This document shows positions 36,435-50,023 of a stretch of DNA of 64,000 nucleotides, piece after piece. The stretch is taken from contig JADNRZ010000005.1 in NCBI GenBank assembly GCA_015501605.1, positions 682,001 through 746,000 on the forward strand, given 5' to 3'. A program made the translations under genes and the position numbers. Positions within the stretch are counted from its first letter, which is position 1, and each line of letters begins with the position of its first letter. Under the pieces are notes generated by a model, which did no database searches, had not been told where the DNA came from, and worked only from the letters and a program-made list of their open reading frames with translations. Source of the stretch: Panaeolus papilionaceus (Eukaryota > Basidiomycota > Agaricomycetes > Agaricales).

Positions 36435-37823
36435 CTACTTGGTCCCTTTAAATACAAACACCCGTTTTAAAGGGGCAGAAAATCGTTTGAACCTTGTTGT
36501 TAAAGCAGCTTGGAACGAGGGATCCTGAGGTACTTCGAGAGGTGGCAGCACCAGTGGCAAACTGGCGCTGGGCAGGTTGTAACTCGCCCGATTTGGTCTA
36601 AGTGGTTTAAGTGGGCGAGGTGGAAATGGTTGAGCCGCCTCGACAGGCGGACTGTAGCTGGGCAGAATGTGACTTGACTCACGCAGACTGGAGCTGGGTA
36701 GTATGCGACTGATAACAGGTAGATTGGACTCGGAGCTGGGTAGTATGCGGCTGGTACCAGGTAGATTGGGATCTGGTGGAGGAGCAGAGCACGCTCTGGC
36801 TGCCTCCGGATCAATCTCAAAGAGATCATCTAGGAATGACTGCAGCGCTGTCAAGGCTGCGCGCTCATCTCGACGAAGTATTTCTAAAAGAGGATAATCT
36901 TCGCTTCCAGGTGTAGTTGCCAGCTCTTTGTCCTGCGCTAGAAGTTGGAGTTGTTGCTGCTTCATAGTGATGCGCTCAACAAGGTTGTTGCGGACAAGGT
37001 ATCGCCATTCGAGGTCCACACCCTTACCCGTATCTTCCTTTTTGTAGTTCCAACCATACCAGTTACTGTCGAGAATGAAAAGCGCCGATTGAGTGCTGAA
37101 TTCGTACTTGGTGATTTTAATATCCAGTTTGTCAGAGCTCTGATGACAGCGTAAATATTACGCCCAGGAAAAAATGTTAAGCACATTACTTTGTACACTT
37201 CTTCTCTCAAGGCTCCATATCTCTGCTGCGCAGCCTCTCTTTGCTTGGAATTTGAAATCCTATTCCACATTGTTGTTATGATATTGACGTGGTTGGCTTC
37301 AAACGAGTCCGCAAATGCTCTCAGCAGCTTAATGGCATGCCGTTTCGAGCCACCCATACGAATATCAGTAATGGGTTGAAAGTAAAAAATAGATACCCAT
37401 AATCTTGCAAATTGTCTAGCAGGACTCAAAAAAATCAGGACACGAATAGTTGTTAATTAGAACGAATGAATCACATACCGAATCTCGTCCAGTTTCTCAG
37501 AGATCATCTTAGTAATTCGACTCTCGGAGAGCTTAATGTCTAGAAAACCAGGTGTGTCCATGAGGACAAAAGGCCAGCCGTCGTTGTCACTCAAATTCTC
37601 GACTCTATAACAGACGATCTCTTGGGTGACGCTATCCAATGTATCCTTGGATATTGATAGTTCTTCCGTCGGTGAGAGAGACTGAATAAACTATTTGGCA
37701 ATTTACTGCTTGAAATTTGAGTATAAGATTCGGATGTATAACTTGACGTACAGCACTTTTGCCCGACCCAGTTGGGCCCATGAGACTGAAAAATGCCAAC
37801 GGGGTGGTCGTCGATGTTGACAT
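36435..37823 (-). CDS. P-loop GTPase (AIG1/septin-like G domain) with proline-rich tail
   Basis: Four exons, 37752-37823, 37479-37690, 37190-37415 and 36435-37139, give 404 residues in consistent phase. Exon 1 holds the phosphate-binding loop (FFSLMGPTGSGKSA). Exon 2 holds the Walker B/G3 motif (FVLMDTPGFLD), and exon 3 has IITTMWNR at the position where basidiomycete relatives carry a TTMWD-type G4. A coiled segment follows (LVERITMKQQQLQLLAQDKE). The last 130 residues are Pro/Ser-rich, with a repeated ILPSS unit (SRILPSSE, SRILPSSS, SHILPSYS). Such single-domain GTPases are numerous in agaricomycetes and their function is unknown. The Asp usual in G4 is Asn here, which may weaken guanine specificity. 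Confidence 0.8.
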
Positions 37824-38366
37824 TTCAAACTTGAGTGATAGAATGAAATGTGTACATACATGTGGACCCACAAGTTCTTCCCTTGAAGGGCTTCGAGAAT
37901 TGTTGGTGCAATGCCTAGTTGACCGGTGAATTTGAGATCTGTATAGGGTTGATAGCGAACAGACATTGTGGTGGCTGTAGGGATGAAATACTGAAGGATG
38001 GTCGCTAGCAGACGCATCAACCCTTACGCTATCCGTACACTGCCACATGTACTTAAGGACCAGTGCGAATATGAACAGAACTCAATCGATCGCAGGGATC
38101 ATTATGTAAAAAAAGAACTTCAGACTAGTATGAGGTAAATCTCCTGTACAGACAGCTTCGTCAACGAATATCAAATTCTCCTGCTCAGGTTTTCTGTATG
38201 GACACGCCGTACACGCATCATGATACCAGTGGAAGATAAAAGATGTATTGGCCACAGAAGACGAAAAACACAAAAACCAGGTAGCGATCACAACGGTAGG
38301 GAAAAATGACACATTCTAGTCAAATTAAGAGTGCAATAGATGAATGTAGAAAAGAACAAAACAAAA
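37824..38366. other. Gap between GTPase start and SEC23 end
   Basis: A minus-strand frame at 38082-38312 encodes 76 residues with a hydrophobic start (FPTVVIATWFLCFSSSVA) and four cysteines, like a small secreted protein. It sits 55 bases after the SEC23 stop on the same strand, so it is more likely 3' UTR. Confidence 0.3.
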
Positions 38367-41066
<2,700 letters not shown>

Positions 41067-42136
41067 GTCGTCTTCGTCTTCGTCGTCGGGTGTTGGGTAT
41101 CGCAAACAATGCGGAGGCGATACGAGAACAGATCAGAGTCCTCAGCCACGTATGAAACCAAACACGCCAAAATAAAACGACCCTAACCGGTTAATGCTCC
41201 TCTCCTCCGACCTCCATCATGGTCTGCTTTATTATATACACGATATCGTGTTCGTATCCTTATGCTGCTCATCGTGACGTGGGTGTAAACGTGGACGACT
41301 ATCCGTATGCTCGAACTCAACGCATTGGCTCACGATGTCAATCCACCTGTTCGGACTTTCAATGACACGTCTCAATTCTTGCTGATGATAACGCTTGAAC
41401 GTGTTGTCTATGTGCGCTGTCGCCAATAAATTCAACCAATTCATATCGAATACCTGGATTGATTTTAAAAGGACTCCCAGCCCAATATATCTATGTTCTA
41501 AATGACTCTTTGGGCTGCAAGCAGTTACAAATGACGTACGCTGCAAACCAACTACCAGGCCTAGGGTGGCATGTCTGACTACGGGAGACTGAGGGTGGCG
41601 CTTTGATTATGATTCTGGTCTGGCTACGTCTCTAAAGCGCTCGAGTGATTGCGCAGGTTCGATGCACCCTTTTGCTTTACCTGGTACAACGAAGAAGACA
41701 ACAAGATCTTGTCGATGTGACCACTTAGATTACCTACATAGCACATACACCTTCAATATCAACACTCAGCCATCCATGCCTGAAAGGGTTCAAACGCGAT
41801 ATGTAAATTCTGTCACTCACCTGACACGGAGACTCGCACAACGGAGAAAAGTAGCTTACCAGAATCAGGGAGATTACGACAGCCTCAGGATACTGCTCAT
41901 ATATGCAGGTACCCGTTTTCGTCTCTTCTTGGGCGGGTTTCGCGGACTCACATTCAACTTCAGCCAGGTTCAAGCTGAATTGTATGAATTGGACTTATGT
42001 GATGATCACTTTAAATTTTCGGGCATCTTCGCCATCGTGAGGGGACACTCGGGACATTGCACACATATATACGGCCTTGTGTTGTTATTAAATACCTCCC
42101 TGTCTTGCTCTTCAGCCCTTTTCGATCATAAACTCG
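41067..42136. other. Intergenic, with duplicated peroxidase promoter
   Basis: From about 41810 to 42136 the sequence is recognisably similar to 45180-45497, the matching region before peroxidase copy 3. Shared runs include GACTCGCAC, GCAGCCTCAGG-like and CGCCA(T/C)CGTGAGG. A minus-strand frame at 41232-41546 has no recognisable content. Confidence 0.45.
42066..42071 (+). promoter_or_regulatory. TATA-like element of peroxidase copy 2
   Basis: TATATA lies 66 bases before the ATG at 42137. The same relative position is occupied by TATATAA in copy 3. Confidence 0.4.
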
Positions 42137-44440
42137 ATGAAATATCGCCCATCCCCTCGACACTTGCCGGCACTGCTGCTTCTACTTTTCAGCCCAAATG
42201 TGACATTGGTTTCGGGATACAAATGGCCTGCCGATCCTCGTCATGACACATTGGAAAGGTTTATCTATGAAGGAGTTAATCCCGCCGGAGACGGTACGTT
42301 TGGTGTCCTGGGCGAATGCAGCATTGTCCCAAGAGGCAAATTTCAAGGCACCACAACTGCAGCTACTTGGCTGCGGATGGTACGTCAGTTCTCCCAATCT
42401 ACTTTGCAATGTGCCGTGTCTGAATCATACCCCTTGATATTGCAGGCATATCATGATTCTGCAACTTTCAACATCACAGATCAAACCGGGGGTCTTGACG
42501 CTTCCATTCATTTTGAACTCGACAGACCTGAAGTGAGTTATTCAATTGGGGTTCAAAATTCACATTTAACATTTGATAGAACATCGGAGATGGTCTAAAA
42601 TCAACACAAGCTGAATTTAGCAGTTTTTCCAACAAGTATATCTCCAGTACGTGACAGAAGGTCGATTCCTTGGACTATGACTGAAACCGCTACCAGTGGC
42701 CGACGTTATTGCTATTGGAGCAGCTGGTGCTGTAGCCAACTGTGGCGGGCCTATAATCACTCTGCGTGGTGGACGTGTTGACGCAAAGCAGGCCGGGAAC
42801 CCCGGTGTCCCAGAGCCACATCAAGATTTGCAGATACACATCGAAAAATTCCGGCTTCAAGGTTTCAATTCAACAGAGATGATCGAACTCGTGGCTTGTG
42901 GTCATACTTTAGGTGGTGTGGAGAGCAAGGATTTCCCCAGCATCGTGGATCTCCGGACCAACAGTCTCGATTCTGTTTCCATTTCCGCTCCTTTTGACAA
43001 TACGACTGCATTCGATGCGACAGTGTACAGTTCCTTTGCTTCGGATATAAGAGCATACTCTGATTACGTCCTTTTACTGTTTCTCAGTACCTCGACAGTA
43101 GCACGCAGAACCCGTTGGTTATGGGAAAAAATGTCACCACGCGATCTGACTTGCGGATATTCAACAGTGACGGAAACGTCACGATAAAAGCGTAAGTGTA
43201 GCTCCCAAAGCTCTCGTATATCACCTATGACCGACTCATGGGATGTTTAATAGCCTGTCGAACCCTGCTACCTTTCAGAAGCGTTGTGGTGCCCTTTTCG
43301 AACGAATGCTCGATACTGTACCTGCGGGCGTTAAATTGACCGAGCCCATCGAGGTCATACCAGAAAAACCCCATTTCTATACCGGTCTTCACATTGGCAA
43401 CGACTCAGTCTTGTTTGCCACCTCACTCAGGGTATGTGGGCAGTATGATGTGAGGCGTCATGATTTCAACTGACCATCCCAATCTATATTCAGCTTGCAC
43501 GATCGAAGTCAGATCCTGTGGTGGACAAATCGCGCGTTTCTCTGCTCTGGTGTGACAGATATGGAGACGACGCGAACTGCAAATCGGGGTTCGCCAGCCG
43601 AATCAAAGGCGCCGGTGATATGGTCGTCATGCCTGGGTCACCTATCTTGGCTCGCTCTGAGAAAGAATTTCAGCTTTACCCCTTCAAAGCTCTGATTGAT
43701 CCATCTCGATCGATTTCTCGCTTCTGGTGGGAGTTGGAACAGGATGGCAGAGCAGAAGCTCTAAATATCGACAATGAAGGAGAAAAGTATCCTATTCTTC
43801 AAGACGACATTATATATGTGACGCCACTCTCCTCCTTCTCAATACGAGGCTCTGGGAACTCGACGGTATCCCCGTCATTCACTTTTTTCATGGTTATCGG
43901 GGTAAGTTTTTAGGCGTCCTTATACTCACTTGATTAATCATACTAACCCACCATTTTGATATCTAGGTTCGCGACACGATCGAGCCCATTAGGGCGTATC
44001 TTGATATTTTCGACTATGCATATACTGGCAGACGACCCGGATCCGTGACCAACGAAACTTATGATTTTGTACGCAACACATCCTTGACAGGTGCGCCAGG
44101 GTACGATCTCTATTCTGCTGTTATCAATACCTCAACTGGCGGGGGGGCAACCTTCGACTTCTTTGTTGAGTCCCCCGGGAAAAGGTCGGCATTAACATTC
44201 CAACATGCACCGATGGGTGGTAGCATCCCGGATGCTCGCCTCATCGTAGACCCTGGAAGTGTAGACAGAGTTCCCTATAAAGGCCCTCCAGTCTCAGCAA
44301 TTTCCACTACTAGCTCTGGAAGTACACCGACACCGTCCGCGCCTGTTTCTGCAGCTGTTGCCACCGTTGCGCTGTGCTCGATTACGGTTTACGCGCTTGT
44401 CACTTTAGTATTTATATCAGGGTCTTTATTGTTGTTGTAA
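42137..44440 (+). CDS. GPI-anchored haem peroxidase, copy 2
   Basis: Exons 42137-42379, 42446-42532, 42580-42646, 42697-43022, 43088-43191, 43254-43431, 43494-43901 and 43967-44440 give 628 residues. The signal peptide is ALLLLLFSPNVTLVSG. Distal Arg/His are in WLRMAYHDSATFN, the segment GGLDASIHFEL follows, and the proximal His is in ACGHTLGGVES. The haem domain covers roughly residues 30-290. The rest is the accessory domain (CDRYGDDANC, FWWELEQDG, GSVTNETYDFVRNTS). A Ser/Thr/Pro spacer and a hydrophobic tail (VALCSITVYALVTLVFISG) predict a GPI anchor, placing the enzyme at the cell surface or wall. All introns are GT-AG here. Oxidation of small phenolic or other reductants by H2O2 is the family chemistry, but the true donor is unknown. 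Confidence 0.9.
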
Positions 44441-45497
44441 TTTGCGCAAATGCTCTCGTCGTGTATAATTAGATTTGTTCATAAAGCAATTCGATGTCGA
44501 AAGGGACCTGAATGATTTTAGATAATTTTGAGTCGCATTCATGAGTTTGCTCAAAGTATTCGGATGTCGAACCTCTAGTACTCTTCAACCGGTCATTCGA
44601 CATCTCGACGCCAGTCGGAACCTGAGGAATACACCCTTGACTCACAATGCTAGTGTCATCCCAACTGCTCGAACTTTTAAAGAGCAGACGATTTGCCGAC
44701 GATGCGATGGGCAAAGGACACTCTGCGAGTAAACAAATGCAAATACTACTCCATCACTCATGCCCTCTTGACAAAATATCTGTGCTCCTTTTAAGACTGC
44801 CAACCTAGTTTTCCTTCTACGCTGAAAGACTACGCCCTTCCTGAAACTATACTTCTTTTATCTCCTGAGCTGTAACAATACTTGACTAGGCTACTTCGCA
44901 CCTGGGTACGACTTCTTATACCAGGGTTGTGCTAGGGTGGCATCATGGTTGATTGCGCTAAACTTTCGTTGGGTTTAGCTCAAAAAGCGCTGGCCACAAG
45001 TGACCCCATGGTTTGATGCACATTATTATTTATGTATCTTGGTTCAAGCAAGAAAAGGACAAAATCTAGGGATACAACAATGATGCAATGCTCTACATAC
45101 GCCCAACTCTCACCCCGACATGCCCGAATGGGCGCTCGTGTCACATAATCCTTGTTCTTCATCTTATCTTCCGGGCTGTCACCATTCACGAGGACTCGCA
45201 CGACGGATAAAAACTGCCAAAATATTCAACTGCGGGAGGCCACCGCAGCCTCAGGGTACTACTCGAGATGCTGGCATACATACATAAGTCCCCATTTTCG
45301 TTTTGCGTTTGGCAGCTTTCTCCGGCTTGGATTTGTATCTATTCAACCACAATCAGGCTCAATTAAATCATCTGAAATACAACTTTTCGGGGATCCTCGC
45401 CACCGTGAGGCGATGTTTGGGACATATATAAGCTCTCGTGCTGGTATTATACACCCCCTGCGCTTCAACCGTTGCAATCGGTACCAAGCTTGACTTG
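44441..45497. other. Intergenic between tandem peroxidases
   Basis: No gene is seen. The last 300 bases (from about 45180) are the duplicate of the copy 2 promoter region. Confidence 0.45.
45425..45431 (+). promoter_or_regulatory. TATA box of peroxidase copy 3
   Basis: TATATAA lies about 70 bases before the ATG at 45498. It aligns with the TATATA of copy 2 within a duplicated upstream region. Confidence 0.5.
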
Positions 45498-47802
45498 ATG
45501 AAATCTTGCTCGTCCCCTTACCGCTTGTTGCTGCTGCTGCTTCTATCTTTCAGCCCAAAACCGTTGTTGGTCTCGGGGTATAAGTGGCCTGGCGATCCTC
45601 GCCATGACGCACTGGAAAGACTTATCTACGAGGGTGTCAACCCCGCCGGAACGAGTATGTTCGATCTGCTAACCAATTGCACCTTCCTCCAAAGGGGAGA
45701 AAAAGGCCAGATTCAAGGCACTACAACTGCAGCTACCTGGCTACGCATGGTATGTTTGCACTCCCGCGATGTCCTACAGGTCTGATTGTATCGCCCGATA
45801 TTACAGGCATACCATGATTCTGCAACCTTCAACATCACAGATCAAACTGGGGGTCTTGACGCTTCGATTCATTTCGAACTCGACCGGCCTGAGGTAATTT
45901 ACCCACTTCGGGGTCAAAAATTCACTTTTCAATTCTTGATAGAATATTGGGAATGGTATGCTGTCAACCCGAAACGACTTCAGTCTTTTCCCCAGCAAAT
46001 ACGTTTCCAGTGAGTCTGAGCTTTGGAAGGTCATCTCCGTGTGCTATGACTAAAAGCGATTAACAGTGGCCGATATTATTGCTTTTGGGGCGGCTGGTGC
46101 TGTGGCCAGTTGTGGAGGCCCTATCATGTCTCTACGTGGCGGACGTGTTGACGCAAAGCAAGCCGGTAACCCTGGTGTCCCAGAACCACATCAGGATTTG
46201 CAAACACACGTCGAAAAATTCCGGCTTCAAGGTTTCAATTCAACAGAGATGATTGAGCTCGTGGCTTGTGGTCATACCTTCGGTGGCGTCGAAAGCAAAG
46301 ACTTTCCCGACATCGCGGCTCACCATGTCAACGGACTCGGTGCTTTTTCCATTGCTGCTCCTTTCGACAACACGAGTGCATTCGATGTGGCGGTGTATGG
46401 TTCCTTCATCTCAGATACTGGAGCACATTCTGACCACGTCCTTTTAGTGTTTCCCAGTATCTTGACGGCAGCACGCAAAACCTATTGGTTGTCGGAAAAA
46501 ATGTAACCACACGATCTGACTTCCGGATATTCAACAGCGACGGAAATGTCACGATGAAAGCGTAAGTAGTGATATAGCTCTCATTTCATCTATCCTATAC
46601 TCATGAGATCCTTATAGTCTATCAGACCCTGCTACCTTCCAGAAACGTTGTGGCCTTCTTTTCGAGAAAATGATCGACACCGTGCCTGCTGGGGTTGAAT
46701 TGACCGACCCCATCGATGTCATACCTGAAAAACCCCATTACTTCACTGGTCTTAACATTGGCAACAACTCAGTATCGTTCTCCACCTCACTCAGGGTATG
46801 TTGCTACTAAGCTTGTGAGCCGTATTATCATTAAGTTGACCACCCCAACCTTTATCCAGCTTGTGCAATCGAAGTCAGATCCTGTGCTGGATAAATCACG
46901 CGTTTCTCTGCACTGGTGTGACAGATATGGAGACGACGCGAACTGCAAATCAGGATTCTCCAATCGAATCAAAGGCGCTGGTGATATGGTCGTCATGCAT
47001 GGATCACCGATGCTGGTCCGTTCTGAGAGAGAATTTAGGCTTTATCCTTTCAAAGCTCTGATTAATCCATCTCGATCGATTTCTCGTTTCTGGTGGGAGT
47101 TGGAACAGGATGGCGGCGCGGAACCTCGACACATCGACAATGAAGGAGAAAAGTATCCCGTTCTTCAAGACGACATTATTTATGTGACATCGCTGTCTTC
47201 CACTATTTTCCCTGGCGTTGGTGATGGTTCGGCAGTATTCACGTCATTGCCTCTTTTCATGGTCGTTGGGGCAAGTAATCTTTCTCATGCATACTTGGTG
47301 AACCATACTGATACAACATCGCGATGTATTATAGATTCGTGATACCATCGAGCCGACGAGGGTGTACCTTGATATCTTTGACAACACACATACCAACAGA
47401 CCACCAGGATCCGTGACCAACGACACTTTTGATCTTGCGCGGAACACCTCTTTGACGGGTGCACCAGGATATAACCTCTATTCTGCCCTCATAAATCCCG
47501 ACATTGGTGGGGCGCCAACCTTCGACTTCTTTGTTGAGTCCCCAGGGAAAAAGTCAGCGCTGACCTTTCAACATCAACCGACGGAAGGCAGTATCCCGGA
47601 TGTTCGCCTTATCGTAGACCCCGGGAAAGTAGAAAAAGTGCCATATAACGGCCCCCTAATCTCAGCAATTTCCACTAGTAGTAGCAGTAGCAGTACACCG
47701 ACGCCTTCCATGCCTTCTGCGGGTTTTGCCACCTTTGCGCCGTTCCCGATTATGGTTTGCACACTTGTCACTTCAATAATTGTATCTGGGTCTCTATTAT
47801 GA
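45498..47802 (+). CDS. GPI-anchored haem peroxidase, copy 3 (tandem duplicate)
   Basis: This has the same eight-exon plan as copy 2. Exon 1 (45498-45749) has the signal peptide LLLLLLLSFSPKPLLVSG. The catalytic segments are WLRMAYHDSATFN and ACGHTFGGVES, where Phe replaces the Leu of copies 1 and 2. The accessory domain has CDRYGDDANC and FWWELEQDG. The C-terminus has a (Ser)-rich spacer (ISTSSSSSSTPTPS) and a GPI-type hydrophobic end. The last intron, 47271-47334, uses a GC donor (GCAAGT) where copy 2 has GTAAGT. Coding identity with copy 2 is high, with several stretches of DNA nearly unchanged, so the tandem duplication is fairly recent. It looks functional. Confidence 0.88.
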
Positions 47803-48391
47803 TAATTTAAATAAACCTGTCCTTCTTGACTAATTATATACACTGATAAAGCGGGTGCCCAAGGGGCCTGTAATAATATCAGAATCAAACTGCGTCTTGT
47901 CACTTACCAGTCCCCGCAAAGCAATGTGAACTCTGTGTAGGCGCTAATCATCCAATTGACCGGAAATTGCCGTGTCCTCCACTACCCCCACAACTAATCC
48001 TGGGGTCCATCTTTCCGGAACTCTCAATCGAAACTGAATTAAATCCCCAAGCACAGAAGGGTTATCAACGTATCATGACGGCGGACCGTACCCATCCTCG
48101 ACAGAGATCATTATCTCTTTTTGCTGGTACTCAGAATGTCCATCTCTCCGAGCGCCGTCATTCTTTAACTGGTCGTTATGAGGGAAAAGTAGTTTTAGAT
48201 GGTGGAAAGCATGGCTGAACATGCAAGAATAGCATTTGTATGGCCATTAATAAGTGAACAACCGAATAGATTAAAATGCAGAACGCGCTTCAAGAGAGCA
48301 GATCGAAGCTGTTCTGCAAAAAATGGGGAAAATTACTTAGTTGAGGCAAACTTGCAAAAATTCTGCATAAAAAAGATCAAAAAATACATCT
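47803..48391. other. Intergenic, with tRNA terminator
   Basis: No protein gene is seen. Read on the minus strand, two T-runs of six bases just beyond the tRNA 3' end (48371-48385 region) fit RNA polymerase III termination. Confidence 0.45.
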
Positions 48392-48510
48392 TGACCCCCA
48401 CCCGGATTGAACGGATGACCCTGAGGAATTACCAGAGAATGGCTGGAGGACGGATCGATCGCAACCACTCGGAACTGGAATCTCATACTCTACCACTGAG
48501 CTAGGGGGTC
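48392..48510 (-). tRNA. Intron-containing tRNA, probably Trp (CCA)
   Basis: On the minus strand the acceptor stem GACCCCC pairs perfectly with GGGGGTC. The D arm is GCTC/GAGT around AGTGGTA, and the T arm is ATCCG/CGGGT around TTCAATC. The variable loop is GGGTC. The anticodon arm starts TGAGA TTCCAG, placing CCA at positions 34-36. An intron of roughly 45 bases follows position 37. The 3' half of the stem gives CTCA pairing with TGAG, while the fifth pair would be A-C. The intron carries CTGG, which can pair with the anticodon CCAG as in other pre-tRNA introns. Polymerase III T-runs follow. The tRNA call is firm. The Trp identity is likely rather than certain. Confidence 0.8.
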
Positions 48511-49165
48511 TTGTAACTGTCGTGGCAATATGCACACTTGATCTGCCACGTATTTCTGGATTATTAATTTAGCAAACCCAAATTATCTCCGTACTGGAGT
48601 TTCACTTGAAGAAAATACAAGCTGCCCTGAAGACTCTCCTTGTTCATGACATATTTGAATCAAATGACAGGCCTGAACATCAGACTCGCAGTAAACTCCG
48701 ACGATGTGAAATTTGGGCAGCAGTGGAAGGAACAATACGGGTATTACATGCAACCCGATGACCAAGGTAGGTCAGTATCAGAGGTCTGTAGAGAAGGAAC
48801 TGCCCAAATGCCTTGGATATACTTGATTCAGACTGGAGGTAAATTGAGGTTTAAAATCCTGAGTTATATGCTCAGTATACCCTATTGCTCCTGTCTCGAG
48901 GAATGCTACAACAGGCAGAATGAATGAAGCCTTGCAAAGACCGAAGTCCCATTTTTGGTTGCCAGCTTCAGTATTCATGAATTTCCTTGTAATTTTCCTG
49001 GAGCTGGATTTTTAGGACGCAGTAGATTATTGCAATATAAATGGTAGCATGAGATGAGATTGAGATGGTCGTGGTCGTGGTAAGAGGCAGACGCCGGAGT
49101 CGTGATCCGCTTCCTAAACGGGGGACACGTTGCCAACACCTTTGTTTACGACGTTCACCACCAAT
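48511..49165. other. Intergenic
   Basis: This lies upstream of both the minus-strand tRNA and the plus-strand p24 gene. The frame at 48640-48927 is unlike known proteins. Confidence 0.4.
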
Positions 49166-50023
49166 ATGCCACCTTCGTCGCTGGCACGGTCATCGTTCTT
49201 CACACTGTTCATCGTTATTTCATGTCTGCTCCACTCTGTTTCTGCTATTAAATTTGCCCTTCAGGCATACCGTTACCCCCCGCAAAAGTGTATCTGGAAT
49301 GCAGCACGCGCCAACTCCCTCGTCATTGTTACTGCAAATGTTGGGCCAGGAGCAAACCAACGCGTAGACATTGAAATTGTCGACTCGGGTCCCAACCATA
49401 ATGTCTACTTGAGTAAACGTGGCATCAAAGCAGAGTCCCGTCTTGCAATTACCACACACGCTGATGGTGAAGTTGGTGTCTGCCTACGGAATTATATTGA
49501 CGGAGGTACAGTGTGGCATCCAAGTTGCTAAAGGTTGTCGTGTCTCACCGCAATGTTCATTGTTATAGATATTTCTGGAAAAGACGAGAATAAGATTAGT
49601 CGCATTATCGACCTGGACATCGATATCGGTGCTGACGCTGTGGATTACAAGTGCGTCAATAACAATACACGCTCCTTTTGAAGGCTCATTCTGAAATCAT
49701 TATTTTTACAGTGCCATTGCCAACCAAGAGTCGCTTTCCGGCCTGGAGACTGAAATGCGCAAATTGGAAGGAATCGTGAAGGAGATTGTTGATGAGATGA
49801 GTTACCTCAAGAGGCGTGAAGAACGGTTCTCAAAGACAAACTGTCAGTCCAATTACCATGCTGAATATTGGCCAATTTCTGACTTGAACCCCTTGAAATA
49901 GATTCCACCAACCAACGCGTACAGAACTTTGCTTGGTTTACCATTGTCTCCCTTACTGGCCTCGGAGTGTGGCAAATCTTCCACCTGCGTTCCTTCTTTA
50001 AGCAAAAGTACCTCATTGATTAA
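49166..50023 (+). CDS. ERV25: p24/emp24 family cargo receptor, Erv25 type
   Basis: This is a COPI/COPII vesicle membrane protein that helps sort GPI-anchored and other secretory cargo between ER and Golgi. Exons are 49166-49505, 49569-49650, 49712-49842 and 49902-50023, giving 224 residues, the normal size. The signal peptide is FFTLFIVISCLLHSVSA. The GOLD domain has the two conserved cysteines (PQKCIW and GVCLRN). The coiled coil (LSGLETEMRKLEGIVKEIVDEM) precedes TNQRVQNFAWFTIVSL and one helix. The cytosolic tail HLRSFFKQKYLID carries the FF signal and fits the delta (Erv25/TMED10) subfamily. The ATG at 49166 is chosen because it starts the signal peptide directly. Confidence 0.93.

Noticed and set aside
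38082..38312. Possible small secreted four-cysteine protein on the minus strand
   Set aside because: It starts only 55 bases after the SEC23 stop on the same strand, has no own promoter signal and resembles no known protein. It is more likely part of the SEC23 3' UTR.
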